From assembly GCF_036014015.1 (NCBI RefSeq), contig NZ_CP107905.1:3410001-3474000 (forward strand): a stretch of 64,000 nucleotides of DNA, given 5' to 3'. The translations under genes and the position numbers were made by a program. Below the pieces are notes generated by a model that saw only the letters and a list, made by a program, of their open reading frames with translations, made no database searches and was not told where the DNA came from. Shown one piece after another: positions 1 to 8,815 of the stretch. The stretch's first letter is position 1, and each line of letters starts with the position of its first letter. This stretch comes from Streptomyces sp. NBC_00457 (GTDB lineage: Bacteria; Actinomycetota; Actinomycetes; Streptomycetales; Streptomycetaceae).

Positions 1-733
1 AGGCGTCCATGCGAGCGGGCATGTCCATGGTGTGGATGACCCGGTACTCGGGGACAAACACCTCCTCGTCGGCCTGCACACTGTTGCTCGACGTGGCGCT
101 CAGCCCCATGACCTGCCAGTCGTCGACGATCGTGTACTGGTCCTGGGAGAGGAGCCCCATCGCACGACGCCGTTCTCCGGTGTCGGGGTCGTCGTACTCG
201 AACCCGACCGAGCCCCACTTCGCGATCTTGCAGCTACTGCCGAACGCCCAGCGGCCCTTCACCATCCAGCCGCCCTCGACCTTGCGTCCATCGCCGACCT
301 TCGGCGCGAAGACGGTGGCGCCGAAAATGAGCGGTCCCTGCCAGGTATCGATATCGGCGAAGACCTCGTCCTTCACACGGTCACCGAGAGCGAGCGCGCC
401 CCGGGACGCGCTGGAGACGATCACCGTCCAGCCAGCCGACGCATCGACGCGTCCGAGCTCACGCACGACCTCCATCGTGTCGCGTGCGCCGAGTGCGAAC
501 CCACCCAGCTCCACCGGGACGGTGATGCGGAACACCCCGATCTCGTGCAGTACCGAGACCGTCTCGGGCGCGAGCACGCCCATCAACTCCCCCTCCCGGG
601 CACGTTCGGCAAGGCCGGGCGCCGCCGCGTGCACCGCGTTGCGCATGCGCCGTCCCTCCTCACTGAGATGGGGCGACTCGGGAAACCTGCTCACTTTGGG
701 CAACGTCATGGTCATCTCGTGCTCTTTCTTCAT
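1..733 (-). CDS. NcnH-type flavin-dependent monooxygenase, 3' end outside the window
   Basis: The N-terminal ~244 residues of an acyl-CoA-dehydrogenase-fold flavin monooxygenase are present; the gene runs off the left edge. Visible hallmarks shared with the three paralogues downstream are VPVELGGFALGARD, the GGWMVKGRWAFGSSCK block and VMGLSATSSNS. Proteins of this type (naphthocyclinone hydroxylase NcnH, DszC-like) hydroxylate aromatic or polycyclic substrates using reduced flavin from a separate reductase, which fits the flavin reductase genes nearby. Three in-frame ATGs lie close together (733, 715, 709) and none has a convincing ribosome binding site, so the start is uncertain. It is the fourth paralogue in the cluster and the most distal from the operator sites. 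Confidence 0.85.
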   Translation of the reverse strand, partial: MKKEHEMTMTLPKVSRFPESPHLSEEGRRMRNAVHAAAPGLAERAREGELMGVLAPETVSVLHEIGVFRITVPVELGGFALGARDTMEVVRELGRVDASAGWTVIVSSASRGALALGDRVKDEVFADIDTWQGPLIFGATVFAPKVGDGRKVEGGWMVKGRWAFGSSCKIAKWGSVGFEYDDPDTGERRRAMGLLSQDQYTIVDDWQVMGLSATSSNSVQADEEVFVPEYRVIHTMDMPARMDA

Positions 734-979
734 CCTTGGGCATAGCCGACGCGTTCATCACTGCGCGCGGGCGACGGCGGATTGCGATGCGGGGCCGGGA
801 GCGCGTCGGTTCGGCGGCGTCGACTACGGGTTTGGCGGCGGGTCAGAGATCGACCTGATCGCCTTCGGACCCGCCGTGCGTCACCGCGCGGTTGTACGTC
901 CAGCGCGCGACGGGGAAGGGGGCGGCGCGGACAGAGCGCTTGCTGCGGCGACGATCTGTGACTGTGCCGGGCTCGCCGC

Positions 980-1495
980 TCAGTTCCCCGGCATGGGCGC
1001 GGCCATCTTGCGGAAGGCACTCCAGTGCTCGGCGAGCTTGCCATCGCGGACGCGGAACACCGTCACGATGTACCAGTCGTAGGTCTGGTCGGGGCTCTCC
1101 GGGTCCGGCGTCGGCTGCTTCATCATGACGCACGCCAGATCGCCGTCCAGGACCACGCTCACCACCGGCGGCGGAGTGCCGTGGCCGGTCGGAACGTTGC
1201 GGAAGTGCTCGATGATGTTGTCGCGGCCGTTGCCGGGGGCGTTCGGGTCGTGCTGGACGTAGTCCTTGACGATGTAACGGTTCATCACGTCAGCGACGTT
1301 TTCCTGCACTGTGTCGTCGCGCACCATGCGTGCGAGGTCAGCCTCGAAGTCGACCAGCAGACGCTTGATGGCGGTCCGCTCGGGCGTGTCGGCCTGCGCG
1401 ACTGCGGCCTTGTAGTCCTCGCGGTCGAGCCAGGTCTCGTACAGCGCGGGATCGTTGATGTGCGCGATGCCGTCGATGATGCTGAAGTCGTTCAT
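980..1495 (-). CDS. SnoaL-like (NTF2-fold) protein, 171 aa
   Basis: A small cone-shaped alpha+beta protein of the SnoaL/NTF2-like superfamily. Visible are the YVQHDP motif near residue 80 and the C-terminal VFRVRDGKLAEHWSAF strand typical of these folds. Family members act as cyclases, isomerases or hydrolases on small or aromatic ligands, or as ligand-binding subunits; the substrate here is unknown. The ATG overlaps the TGA of the upstream monooxygenase gene by four bases (ATGA), so the two are translationally coupled and probably work on the same substrate. The same QH and RDGK-EHWS motifs recur twice in the tandem protein at 9497-10381, which is a duplicated paralogue. Confidence 0.8.
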   Translation of the reverse strand: MNDFSIIDGIAHINDPALYETWLDREDYKAAVAQADTPERTAIKRLLVDFEADLARMVRDDTVQENVADVMNRYIVKDYVQHDPNAPGNGRDNIIEHFRNVPTGHGTPPPVVSVVLDGDLACVMMKQPTPDPESPDQTYDWYIVTVFRVRDGKLAEHWSAFRKMAAPMPGN

Positions 1496-2847
1496 GCGCG
1501 GATGGGCTCCTTGTCTCGGGACGAGTCTGTTGCGGCGCGGCGCTCGGGGACGGCGCCGCCGATCATGGCGAAGGGGGGCAGGCCCAGGAGCCGGCGCCCG
1601 TTCTGTTCCGCCAGCGGGTCGATGCGGATCGCGCCGTGCGAGGTGAGCACGCGGGCGTCGCGGACGAACCGCTGGATCGGGTTGGACAGGCTCACCGTGG
1701 ACGAGCCGATCGTCTTCTGCAGGAGGTTGATCGCGTCCTCGCACATGTTCGCCGCGTAGGCGATGGAGAGGCTGATCTCGGACTCCTCCGGCGGGGTGAA
1801 GTCGAGTCCCTCCGCGGTCCGCGCGTCGATCTGGTCGGCCGTGCCCTCGATCGTCGCGGCGGCGACGTTGATCATCGCGAGTGCCTTGCCCGCCGCGACC
1901 TGGGCGGACGCCATGTCGCCGATCGTAGGGTAGGGCAGGGTGAAGGGCTTGCGCTTGTTCGCCTGTTCGGTGAAGCAGTCGAGCGCGCCCCGCGCCATGC
2001 CCAGGGTGATCGCGAGGTTCGCGAGCGTCGCGCAGAGCAGCAGCGCCAGACCGCGCTGCCCGTAGCCGAAGCCCGTGTAGCGGTCGTGCAACTGCTGCAG
2101 CCGCAGCGGGAACTCACCGAGGTCGATGAAGCGGTGCGCCGGGACGAACACCTCGTCCTGGACGCGCAGGCTGTTGCTGGACGATCCCGATAGACCCATG
2201 ACGTCCCAGTCGTCGAGAATCTCGTACTGCTCCCGGCGGAGCGCGACCATGCCGCGTCCGCTGCCGCCGCCGGCCTCGGGGTCGTACTCGATACCGACCA
2301 GCGCCCAGCTCGCATGCTTGCAGCAGCTGCCGAACGCCCACTTGCCGTGGACCATCCAGCCGCCGTCGACGGGCCGGGCCGTGCCGACCTTTGTCGCGAA
2401 CACGGAGGCGCCCACGATGGCCGGCCCGACCCAGTCCTCGGTCTCGGCCCGCACCTCGTCGACCACCTGCGCATCCATCGCGAGCACGTTCTTCACGCCC
2501 ACGCCGACAAACCCGGCCCAGCCGGCGGAGCCGTCGCCCTCGCTGAGCGCGCTGATCACCTCGACCAAGTCCCGTGCGCCGAGCCCGTACCCGCCCCACT
2601 CGACGGGCATGGACATACGAAAGACACCGGCGTCGTTGATCGCTTCGAGCACCTCGGGAGTGAGCGCTGCGATCTGCTCGCCCTCGCGGGCCTGCGAGCG
2701 GATCAGCGGGATCAGCTCGCGCACCCGGTCGCGGATCTTGCGGCCCTCGTCGGTGATCCACGGGGAGGCCACGGGTGAAGCGGGCACCGGGTGTGGCAGC
2801 GGGGGCAGATGGGCGTCCCGTGCGGGTGGCGGGGGTGTAGCGGTCAT
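1492..2847 (-). CDS. NcnH-type flavin-dependent monooxygenase, 451 aa
   Basis: A full-length acyl-CoA-dehydrogenase-like monooxygenase with the N-terminal helical domain (RDRVRELIPLIRSQAREGE), middle beta domain (GGWMVHGKWAFGSCCKHASW, VMGLSGSSSNSLRV) and the C-terminal four-helix domain ending RDARVLTSHGAIRIDPLAEQNG. Known relatives use FMNH2 or FADH2 supplied by a partner reductase to hydroxylate aromatics; a candidate partner is the HpaC-like protein at 4331-4903. It is a close paralogue of the genes at 2958-4256 and 4940-6238. The ATG at 2847 was chosen because it gives the family-typical length; longer in-frame reading would run into the operator at 2872-2892. The Shine-Dalgarno sequence is weak. 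Confidence 0.88.
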   Translation of the reverse strand: MTATPPPPARDAHLPPLPHPVPASPVASPWITDEGRKIRDRVRELIPLIRSQAREGEQIAALTPEVLEAINDAGVFRMSMPVEWGGYGLGARDLVEVISALSEGDGSAGWAGFVGVGVKNVLAMDAQVVDEVRAETEDWVGPAIVGASVFATKVGTARPVDGGWMVHGKWAFGSCCKHASWALVGIEYDPEAGGGSGRGMVALRREQYEILDDWDVMGLSGSSSNSLRVQDEVFVPAHRFIDLGEFPLRLQQLHDRYTGFGYGQRGLALLLCATLANLAITLGMARGALDCFTEQANKRKPFTLPYPTIGDMASAQVAAGKALAMINVAAATIEGTADQIDARTAEGLDFTPPEESEISLSIAYAANMCEDAINLLQKTIGSSTVSLSNPIQRFVRDARVLTSHGAIRIDPLAEQNGRRLLGLPPFAMIGGAVPERRAATDSSRDKEPIRA

Positions 2848-2871
2848 CGAAGCACCATCGTTTCTATCACT

Positions 2872-2892
2872 TGCACTGAACGGTACAGTGCA
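2872..2892. promoter_or_regulatory. TetR-type operator, site A
   Basis: A 21-bp near-perfect palindrome with 7-bp arms TGCACTG and CAGTGCA around AACGGTA. It lies 25 bp upstream of the ATG of the monooxygenase gene ending at 1492, in the gap after the gene at 2958. The same element occurs at 6260, 7217, 10391, 10414 and 18281. Assignment to the TetR regulator at 6369-7070 is inferred from distribution and from sites flanking that gene. Confidence 0.8.
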
Positions 2893-2957
2893 GATTGCAG
2901 ATGTAGAGATGCATGTGTCAGGAAAGCGGAGCGCGATGTCGCCCGGAGGCGCCCGCG

Positions 2958-4256
2958 TCAACCCAGCAGGGAGTGCGGAGCGTTGACGCCGCGCTCCGGT
3001 ACGGCGGCGCCGACCATGGGGAACGGTTCGAGTCCGAGGAGGCGTCGGCCGTTCTGTTCGGCGAGCGGATCGACGCGGATTGCTCCGTGCGAGGTGACCA
3101 CGCGTGCGTCGCGGACGAAGCGCTGGATCGGATTGGACAGCGAGATGGTCGACGAACCGAGCGTCTTCTGCAGCAGGTTGATGGCGTCCTCGCAGAGGTT
3201 GGCCGCGTACGCGAGCGCGAGACTGATCTTCGACTCCTCGTCGTCGCCGAATTCGAGACCGGCCTCGGTGCGCGCGTCCACCTGATCCGCGTAGCGTTCG
3301 ATCGTCGAGGCGGCAAGGACGATCATTGCCTGCGCGCGCCCGGCGGCCACCTGGGCGGAGGCCATCTCGGCGACGCTCGGGTAGGGCAGGGTGAACGGCT
3401 TGCGTCTGATCGCCTGCTCGGCGAAACAGGACAGCGCGCCGCGCGCCATGCCCAGCGCGATCGCGGTACTGCTGAGCGCCACGGTCATCAACAGCGCCCG
3501 GCCGCTCTGCTTGAAGGCGGCGCCGCTGTAATGGTGTCGGATCTGGTCGAGCCTCGGTGGAAACTCGGCGAGGTCAAGGAAGCGGTAGTCCGGGACGAAG
3601 ATCTCATCGGTGACCCGCAGGCTGTTGCTGGACGTTCCGGAGAGCCCCATGACATGCCAGTCGTCGAGGATCTCGAACTGCTCCCGCTCCAGCACCACCA
3701 CGCCGCGGCCGGTGCCGCCGGCTTCCGCGGGGTCGAAGGCGACTCCCACCAGCGCCCAGCGGGCGTGCTTGCAGCCGCTGCCGAACGCCCACCGGCCGCT
3801 CACCATCCAGCCGCCGTCGACCTTGCGGGCGTTGCCGACCGTGGTCGCGAATACGGAGGCGCCGACGAGAGCCGGACCCACCCAGCCCGCGATGTCCTTG
3901 CGGATCTCCTCGACCACTCGCGGTTCCAGGGCGAGGAAGTTGCGCAGTCCGACGCCGACAAAGGCACTCCAGGCCGCCGACCCGTCGGCCTCGCCCAGGG
4001 CTGCGACGACCTCGACAATGTCGCGGGCGCCCAGCGCACTGCCGCCCCACTCGACCGGCATCGTCATGCGATAGATGCCCGCCTCGTCCAGTGCCTGAAG
4101 AACGTCGGGAGTCAACGCTCCGATCCGCTCACCCTCGCGCGCCTGCGACCGGATAAGAGGGACTAGGTCCCGGATCCGATCGCGCAGCTCACGTCCGGCG
4201 TCGGTCAGCCACGGCGATTCCACGGCCCTGACCTCCGGGGCAATGGGATTGGACAT
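2958..4256 (-). CDS. NcnH-type flavin-dependent monooxygenase, 432 aa
   Basis: A second full-length acyl-CoA-dehydrogenase-fold monooxygenase. It carries RSQAREGERIGALTPD, VEWGGSALGARD, the GGWMVSGRWAFGSGCK block and VMGLSGTSSNSLRV, and ends like its paralogues with DARVVTSHGAIRVDPLAEQ. The ATG at 4256 is preceded by GAGGAG at good spacing. It follows the flavin reductase gene by 74 bp and likely belongs to one transcript with it and the monooxygenase at 4940-6238, started from the operator region near 6260. The role is predicted to be oxygenation of an aromatic or polycyclic compound with reduced flavin; the substrate cannot be read from sequence. Similarity to 1492-2847 is very high, which points to recent duplication. 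Confidence 0.88.
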   Translation of the reverse strand: MSNPIAPEVRAVESPWLTDAGRELRDRIRDLVPLIRSQAREGERIGALTPDVLQALDEAGIYRMTMPVEWGGSALGARDIVEVVAALGEADGSAAWSAFVGVGLRNFLALEPRVVEEIRKDIAGWVGPALVGASVFATTVGNARKVDGGWMVSGRWAFGSGCKHARWALVGVAFDPAEAGGTGRGVVVLEREQFEILDDWHVMGLSGTSSNSLRVTDEIFVPDYRFLDLAEFPPRLDQIRHHYSGAAFKQSGRALLMTVALSSTAIALGMARGALSCFAEQAIRRKPFTLPYPSVAEMASAQVAAGRAQAMIVLAASTIERYADQVDARTEAGLEFGDDEESKISLALAYAANLCEDAINLLQKTLGSSTISLSNPIQRFVRDARVVTSHGAIRVDPLAEQNGRRLLGLEPFPMVGAAVPERGVNAPHSLLG

Positions 4257-4330
4257 CGGCTCTCCTCGTTGAGATTGAGCGAAAACAACGAACTGATCTG
4301 TATGGGAGGGCGAGTTGGTGACACCCCCAC

Positions 4331-4903
4331 TCAGGCGGGGACAGCCGACCTGTCGTCGTCGAGCCGCCGGAAGCGGCTTCCGTGGAAGACCAGGGGCTCG
4401 GCCGACGGCAGCGTCCACAGGCGGTCTATCTCCAGCAGGGCGATGATGTGGTCGCCCGCCGGGAGTTCGGCGCGGAGCGTGCAGGTGTACCAGGTGACCG
4501 CACCGGGAAGGACCACCGCTCCTTCTCCGGTGGTCTCCCAGTGCACATCCGCGAACCGGTTCTCCTCCGCACCTGCGAGCGCGCGGCACACCTCTCCCTG
4601 CTGCTCGCCCAGGACACTCAGGCCCAGACGTGGCAGCTCCCTGAGCTTCGGCCAGGTGCGGGACGAAGTCTGAAGGCACACCGAGACGAGGGGTGGAGCC
4701 AGCGATACGGAGGTGAAGGAGCTCACCGCCATTCCGACAGGGCGCTCGTCCACCATTCCGCACACCGCGATCACCCCGCTTGGGAAACGGCCGAACGCTT
4801 CCCGCAGAGCCTGCGCGTCCATCGGCGCCACCGGCGTGGGCTGCGGCTCGAGGCCGGAGCCGGGATTCATGAGCCCCTGGGGCCCGTGCTCATTGATCGA
4901 CAT
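4331..4903 (-). CDS. HpaC-like flavin reductase domain protein, 190 aa
   Basis: An FMN-binding split-barrel flavin reductase. The family signature is visible as FGRFPSGVIAVCG near residue 40, then AVSSFTSVSLAPPLVSVCLQ and, near the C-terminus, AELPAGDHIIALLEI. Such proteins use NAD(P)H to reduce free FMN or FAD, which diffuses to a two-component monooxygenase. It sits between two NcnH-type monooxygenase genes in the same direction and is the obvious reductase component for them. An ATG at 4903 preceded by GAAGGTGAGG was chosen; a GTG at 4912, with AGGAAG further upstream, is an alternative. Confidence 0.88.
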   Translation of the reverse strand: MSINEHGPQGLMNPGSGLEPQPTPVAPMDAQALREAFGRFPSGVIAVCGMVDERPVGMAVSSFTSVSLAPPLVSVCLQTSSRTWPKLRELPRLGLSVLGEQQGEVCRALAGAEENRFADVHWETTGEGAVVLPGAVTWYTCTLRAELPAGDHIIALLEIDRLWTLPSAEPLVFHGSRFRRLDDDRSAVPA

Positions 4904-4939
4904 GGTCCTCACCTTCTTTCTTCCTGCAAGGCGGTCAGC

Positions 4940-6238
4940 TCAGCCCACCTGGGGCACGCCGCCGGCGAACATGGGAAACGGCTCGAATCCGAGGAGCTGA
5001 CGGCCGCTGAGCTCAGCCAGCGGGTCGAAGCGGATCGCGCCATGCGTGGCCAGCACGCGCACGTCCCGCGCGAAGCGCTGGATCGGATTCCTCAGGCTCA
5101 CCGTGGAGGAGCCCAGGGCGAGTTGGAGCTTGTCGATGGCGTCCGCGCACAGCCGCACCGCGTAGACGAGGTCCATCGTGATCTCGGACTCCTCGGCACC
5201 CGTGAACTCGATCCCGGCCAGGGCGCGGCGGTCCACCTCGTCGGCATGGGCGAAGATGGTCGCCTCCGCCGCATTGATCATCGCGCGAGCCGTACCGGCG
5301 GCCACCTGGGTCGACGGCATGTCCGCCACGGTGCGGTAAGGCAGGTTGAACGGCTTGCGGGCTGTCGCCTGCTCGACGAAGCAGTCCAGGGTGCCGCGGG
5401 CCATGCCGAGTGCGACGGCCACGTTGCTGAGACAGGTGATCAGCATCAGCGCGCGTGTGTCGTTGCGGAACCCGATGCCGGCGTAGCGGTCCCGCACGCT
5501 GTCCATGACCGCGGGAAAGTCGGCCAGGTCGACGAAGCGGTGGTCGGGGACGAACGCCTCCTCCTCGGCGGTGATGCTGTTGCTGGAGGTGGCCTTCAGA
5601 CCCATGACCTTCCAGTCGTCCAGGATCGTGTACTGCTCGCGGCTCAGCAGTGCCATCGCCCGGCCTGGCCGACCTTCCGAGTCCTCATAGGTCACGCCCA
5701 CGGCCGCCCAGGCCGCGTGCTTGCAGCCACTGCCGAACGCCCATTTGCCGGAAACCAGCCATCCGCCGTCCGCCCTGCGGGCCGATCCCACGCTTGTGGA
5801 GAACACGGAGGCACCGACGACCAGAGGACCGATCCAGGTTTCGATCTCCTTGAAGATCTCGTCGACGGTCTGCTGGGGGAAGCCGAGGACATTGCGGATA
5901 CCGCCGGCCACGAAGACCGTCCAGGCGGCGGATCCGTCGCCTTCGCCGAGTGCCGTGATGATCTCCACGGTGTCACGCGCCCCGAGAGCGTAGCCACCCA
6001 ACTCGACCGGCAGGGAGGTCTTGAAGACACCCGCTTCGTGTATCGCCCTCAGCGTCTCGGGGGGCAGGGCACCGAGTTCCTCTCCTTCCTGCGCTTCCTC
6101 CCGCAGCAGCGGGATGAGGGCGCGTGTCTCGTCCCGGATCTGCCGACCGCGGGCGCTGAGGTGCGCAGATGGACGCCGATCGGCCGCCGTAGTGCCCGAC
6201 TCGACACCGGAAGGCGTCGGAGAGGGTGGCTTGCTCAT
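4940..6238 (-). CDS. NcnH-type flavin-dependent monooxygenase, 432 aa
   Basis: The first gene of the leftward operon, encoding an acyl-CoA-dehydrogenase-fold monooxygenase. Visible are LGGYALGARDTVEII, the GGWLVSGKWAFGSGCK block, VMGLKATSSNSITA and the C-terminal RDVRVLATHGAIRFDPLAE. AAGGAG lies six bases before the ATG at 6238. Its promoter region contains two overlapping operator-like sequences (6260-6298) shared with the divergent TetR gene, so expression is expected to be repressed until an inducer binds the regulator. It is one of four paralogues in the window; differences in the central domain suggest that the copies may take different substrates or positions. Confidence 0.88.
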   Translation of the reverse strand: MSKPPSPTPSGVESGTTAADRRPSAHLSARGRQIRDETRALIPLLREEAQEGEELGALPPETLRAIHEAGVFKTSLPVELGGYALGARDTVEIITALGEGDGSAAWTVFVAGGIRNVLGFPQQTVDEIFKEIETWIGPLVVGASVFSTSVGSARRADGGWLVSGKWAFGSGCKHAAWAAVGVTYEDSEGRPGRAMALLSREQYTILDDWKVMGLKATSSNSITAEEEAFVPDHRFVDLADFPAVMDSVRDRYAGIGFRNDTRALMLITCLSNVAVALGMARGTLDCFVEQATARKPFNLPYRTVADMPSTQVAAGTARAMINAAEATIFAHADEVDRRALAGIEFTGAEESEITMDLVYAVRLCADAIDKLQLALGSSTVSLRNPIQRFARDVRVLATHGAIRFDPLAELSGRQLLGFEPFPMFAGGVPQVG

Positions 6239-6259
6239 GGGTGCTCCTTATGTTTTGAC

Positions 6260-6298
6260 TGCACTGCACCGTACAGTCCAGTTGAACCGTACGGTAGG
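6260..6298. promoter_or_regulatory. Overlapping TetR operators, sites B1 and B2
   Basis: Site B1 (6260-6280) matches the 21-bp operator with arms TGCACTG and CAGTCCA around CACCGTA. An overlapping second element follows, containing the perfect 10-bp palindrome ACCGTACGGT (6286-6295) within TGAACC...GGTTCA arms that extend to 6303. The pair lies between the divergent monooxygenase gene (start 6238) and tetR (start 6369). This is the layout expected for autoregulation and control of both directions. Confidence 0.78.
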
Positions 6299-6368
6299 GT
6301 TCAGTGAAAGGTCAAGAGATGGGATGCGTCCCGGCTCCGAGCGGGGCCGGGACTCGGCGAGGAGTGAG

Positions 6369-7070
6369 ATGGCTGAGCAGGGGCGCCCCCAGCGCACGGG
6401 CGCGGGCGGGCGGAACAAACGGGAATCCATTCTCGACGCGGCCGTCAAGCTGTTCCTCGAACTCGGCTTCGATCAAACTTCGATGGATGCCGTGGCGGCA
6501 CAGGCCGGCGTCTCGAAGACGACTGTCTACGCCCACTTCGGTGACAAGCTGGAGCTGTTCCGCGCGGTGATCGCCCGCGGAGGAGCCTCCCTCGACTTCG
6601 ATCTGGACCAGTCGATGTTCGCCTCCGTCGACGACCCGCAGGAGAGACTGGCGCGCATCGCCCTGAAGCTCCTCCAAGCCACGACCGCCCCGAACTACCT
6701 GGCCTTCATTCGCGTGCTGACCGTCGAGGCGGCCCGCCGCCCCGAGCTGACCGAGACGATTCGGTCCCTCGGCGTACCTCATGTCGTCGATCTGGTGGCC
6801 GTGGCGCTTCGCGAGGATGCGCGGCAGCGCGGCTACACGCTTCCCGACACGGAGGTCTACGCCGGACTGTTCGTGCGCATGACGGCGGCCGGACCGCAGA
6901 TGGACGCACTATTGGATCCGGAGGCCGACCGTGATCCGGCCCACTTCGAGGCGTACGCCGAGTGGGCGACGGCGATCTTTCTGCGGGGCCTGCGCGCCGG
7001 CGGCCTGCCGACTGCCCCCGATTCTGCGATCAGTCAGGTTTTCCCCTGGCTGTCGCGGGCGAACTCCTGA
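6369..7070 (+). CDS. TetR/AcrR-family repressor of the island, 233 aa
   Basis: The N-terminal helix-turn-helix domain (about residues 17-62) is clear: SILDAAVKLFLELGF, then DAVAAQAGVSKTTVYAHFG and DKLELFRAVI. The rest resembles the AefR-like TetR ligand-binding C-terminal domain. The ATG at 6369 follows GAGGAG; an upstream in-frame ATG at 6324 has no good ribosome binding site. The gene is divergent from the monooxygenase operon with operator sequences between, and the same 21-bp palindrome occurs before the MFS gene, the tandem SnoaL gene, one monooxygenase gene and the DUF485/symporter pair. It is therefore inferred to be a local repressor released by an aromatic substrate or intermediate. 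Confidence 0.88.
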   Translation: MAEQGRPQRTGAGGRNKRESILDAAVKLFLELGFDQTSMDAVAAQAGVSKTTVYAHFGDKLELFRAVIARGGASLDFDLDQSMFASVDDPQERLARIALKLLQATTAPNYLAFIRVLTVEAARRPELTETIRSLGVPHVVDLVAVALREDARQRGYTLPDTEVYAGLFVRMTAAGPQMDALLDPEADRDPAHFEAYAEWATAIFLRGLRAGGLPTAPDSAISQVFPWLSRANS

Positions 7071-7203
7071 CACACGCCGCGGCGCGGGAGGCGAGACCTT
7101 CCGCGCCACGGCGTTCCCGAGCACTCCTGCGGGATGTCCGGACACCGCACGCTCCGACCTGCCCTTTCGGGATGGCGATGGCAATTCGATTCATGCAGGC
7201 CTC

Positions 7204-7237
7204 TTGACCGGTGGAATGCACTGAACCGTACAGTGCA
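7204..7237 (+). promoter_or_regulatory. Operator-embedded promoter, site C
   Basis: TTGACC (7204-7209) is a -35 candidate. The operator TGCACTG-N7-CAGTGCA at 7217-7237 begins 13 bp after the first T and covers the expected -10 region (CGTACA or TACAGT). The same TTGAC-to-operator spacing occurs at 18268-18301. Repressor binding would occlude RNA polymerase. The next gene is the MFS transporter at 7351. Confidence 0.75.
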
Positions 7238-7350
7238 TCGGTCGGAGTGCCGCTCGGCGCTCGGCGCTCTCGGCGAGCCAGCTGACAGCACGAGACCGCC
7301 CCGCCCGCTCAGCCGGCGGCCGCCATCGCCTTGCGCGAGGAAGGACGACG

Positions 7351-8739
7351 ATGTCCCCGCCCCAGCCCCACACGGAATTCGCTCCGCCCGGCCAGCCGGG
7401 TACCCCTGCCCCCGCCTCCCTGCGGGAGTCCTTGTCCGCCTTGCGCGGCTACCCCACACCGGCCTGGAAAGCAGCGATCGCCTGCGTGCTCGCCATGGCC
7501 CTGAGTCCCCCAGCTCTCGTCACAGCCGTCACCTTCCTCGTCGACCCGGTCGCCAAGGACTTCGGCTGGTCCCACTCGGAAACGCTGAGCATCTTCAACA
7601 TCCCCACCGTGGCCGCCCCCTTCGTGCTGCCCCTGGCCGGCCGTTGGGTCGACCGCTGGGGCGCCCGGGCCGTCGCCGTTCCGGGCGCCGCCCTCTACGC
7701 GCTCTCGACGGCCGCGGTGGCGCTCGTAGGCGCGAACGGCGTCGTACTCATGGTGGTCCTGCTGGTGAGCACGGCTCTGGGATACACCTCCATTCTCGGC
7801 GTGGTCTACAAGGTCGTCTCGGAGTGGTTCCCCCGTCACCGCGGGCTGGGCTACTCCCTGCTCATCGGCGCGACCTCCAGCCTTGCCGGTGCCGCCCTCT
7901 CGCCCCTGAGCCAGCTGTCCATCGACCACTTCGGCTGGAGGACGACCTACCTGCTGATCGGCGGATGCATCCTGCTGATCGTCTTCCCTGCCCAGTACTT
8001 CCTGATGTACGAGCCCGCGTCGGCACCGCTCACCCGTGGGAACACTGTTCCGCCGAAGGGAAAGGGCAGGCGGGCGCACATGGAGCTGCCTGGCCTCCCC
8101 CTGGGCCGGGCGCTGAAGACCCGGGCCTGGTGGTACATGATGCTGGTGCTGACCGTGGCCGCAGGTGTGGCGATGAGTGTGCGTCTGAACGCCGTGTCAC
8201 TCTTCGGCGAGCAAGGCTATTCCGCCACCGAGGTGTCCCTGTCGGTGTCGGTCATGCTGGTGGCATCCGTCGCCGGGCAGATCCTCGCCGGCATGGTCCT
8301 CGACCGGTCGCGCACACCTCGTGCCTTCGTGCCGTTCATGGTGTGCCTGGTGATCGGCATGGTCATGGTCTTCGCCGCCACGGGAGACATGTGGGCCTTG
8401 TTTCTCACTATGGCCCTGCTCGGTGTCGTGACCGGCGCGGAGTCCACCACCGGGCCGTACCTCGTGGGGTGTTACTTCGGTATGCGGGCCTTCGCCCAGA
8501 TCCAGGGCATCACGCTGGGCATCGTCAGCCTCGTCGGAATCGGAGTCTTCCCGGTGCTGGCAGAGGGAGTCGCGGAGAGCACAGGTGGATACACCGCGAC
8601 GCTCATCGCGCTCACCGCCGGAAGCCTGATCGTCCTTGTCCTGTCGCTCTGCATGCCGCGCTATCCGAGCCCGGCCAAAAGCCCGGACGCCGGCGAGCCG
8701 GATCCCAGCCGCGTCGATGACCGCATAGGCAACTTCTAA
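7351..8739 (+). CDS. MFS transporter, 462 aa
   Basis: A major facilitator superfamily protein with about 12 hydrophobic segments. It has the loop 2-3 motif GRWVDRWGARAVAVPGAALY and a related DRSRTPR loop in the second half. MFS proteins move small molecules by proton coupling; in this context it may import an aromatic substrate or export a product. The ATG at 7351 follows GAGGAAGGACG. Its promoter contains operator site C, so it is probably under the neighbouring TetR. A truncated relic of the same gene, with its promoter and operator, lies at 18268-18945. A strong hairpin follows at 8760. Confidence 0.87.
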   Translation: MSPPQPHTEFAPPGQPGTPAPASLRESLSALRGYPTPAWKAAIACVLAMALSPPALVTAVTFLVDPVAKDFGWSHSETLSIFNIPTVAAPFVLPLAGRWVDRWGARAVAVPGAALYALSTAAVALVGANGVVLMVVLLVSTALGYTSILGVVYKVVSEWFPRHRGLGYSLLIGATSSLAGAALSPLSQLSIDHFGWRTTYLLIGGCILLIVFPAQYFLMYEPASAPLTRGNTVPPKGKGRRAHMELPGLPLGRALKTRAWWYMMLVLTVAAGVAMSVRLNAVSLFGEQGYSATEVSLSVSVMLVASVAGQILAGMVLDRSRTPRAFVPFMVCLVIGMVMVFAATGDMWALFLTMALLGVVTGAESTTGPYLVGCYFGMRAFAQIQGITLGIVSLVGIGVFPVLAEGVAESTGGYTATLIALTAGSLIVLVLSLCMPRYPSPAKSPDAGEPDPSRVDDRIGNF

Positions 8740-8759
8740 CAGCTAGCTGCACAAAAGAA

Positions 8760-8794
8760 CCCGGGAGGGCACGCGCTGCGCGTGCCCTCCCGGG
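8760..8794. terminator. Bidirectional hairpin terminator
   Basis: A perfect inverted repeat: CCGGGAGGGCACGCG (8761-8775) pairs with 8779-8793 across a 3-nt loop, extended by one C-G pair. It lies between the convergent MFS and FMN-reductase genes and can serve both. No strong U-tract is present, as is common in Streptomyces. Confidence 0.8.
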
Positions 8795-8815
8795 CGTTGC
8801 AGGGCTCGGCCGGCG

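Noticed and set aside
32..745. Long + strand open frames antisense to the flavin monooxygenases.
   Set aside because: High-GC third-position bias creates such frames; they have no family motifs, and the - strand translation has full monooxygenase motifs.
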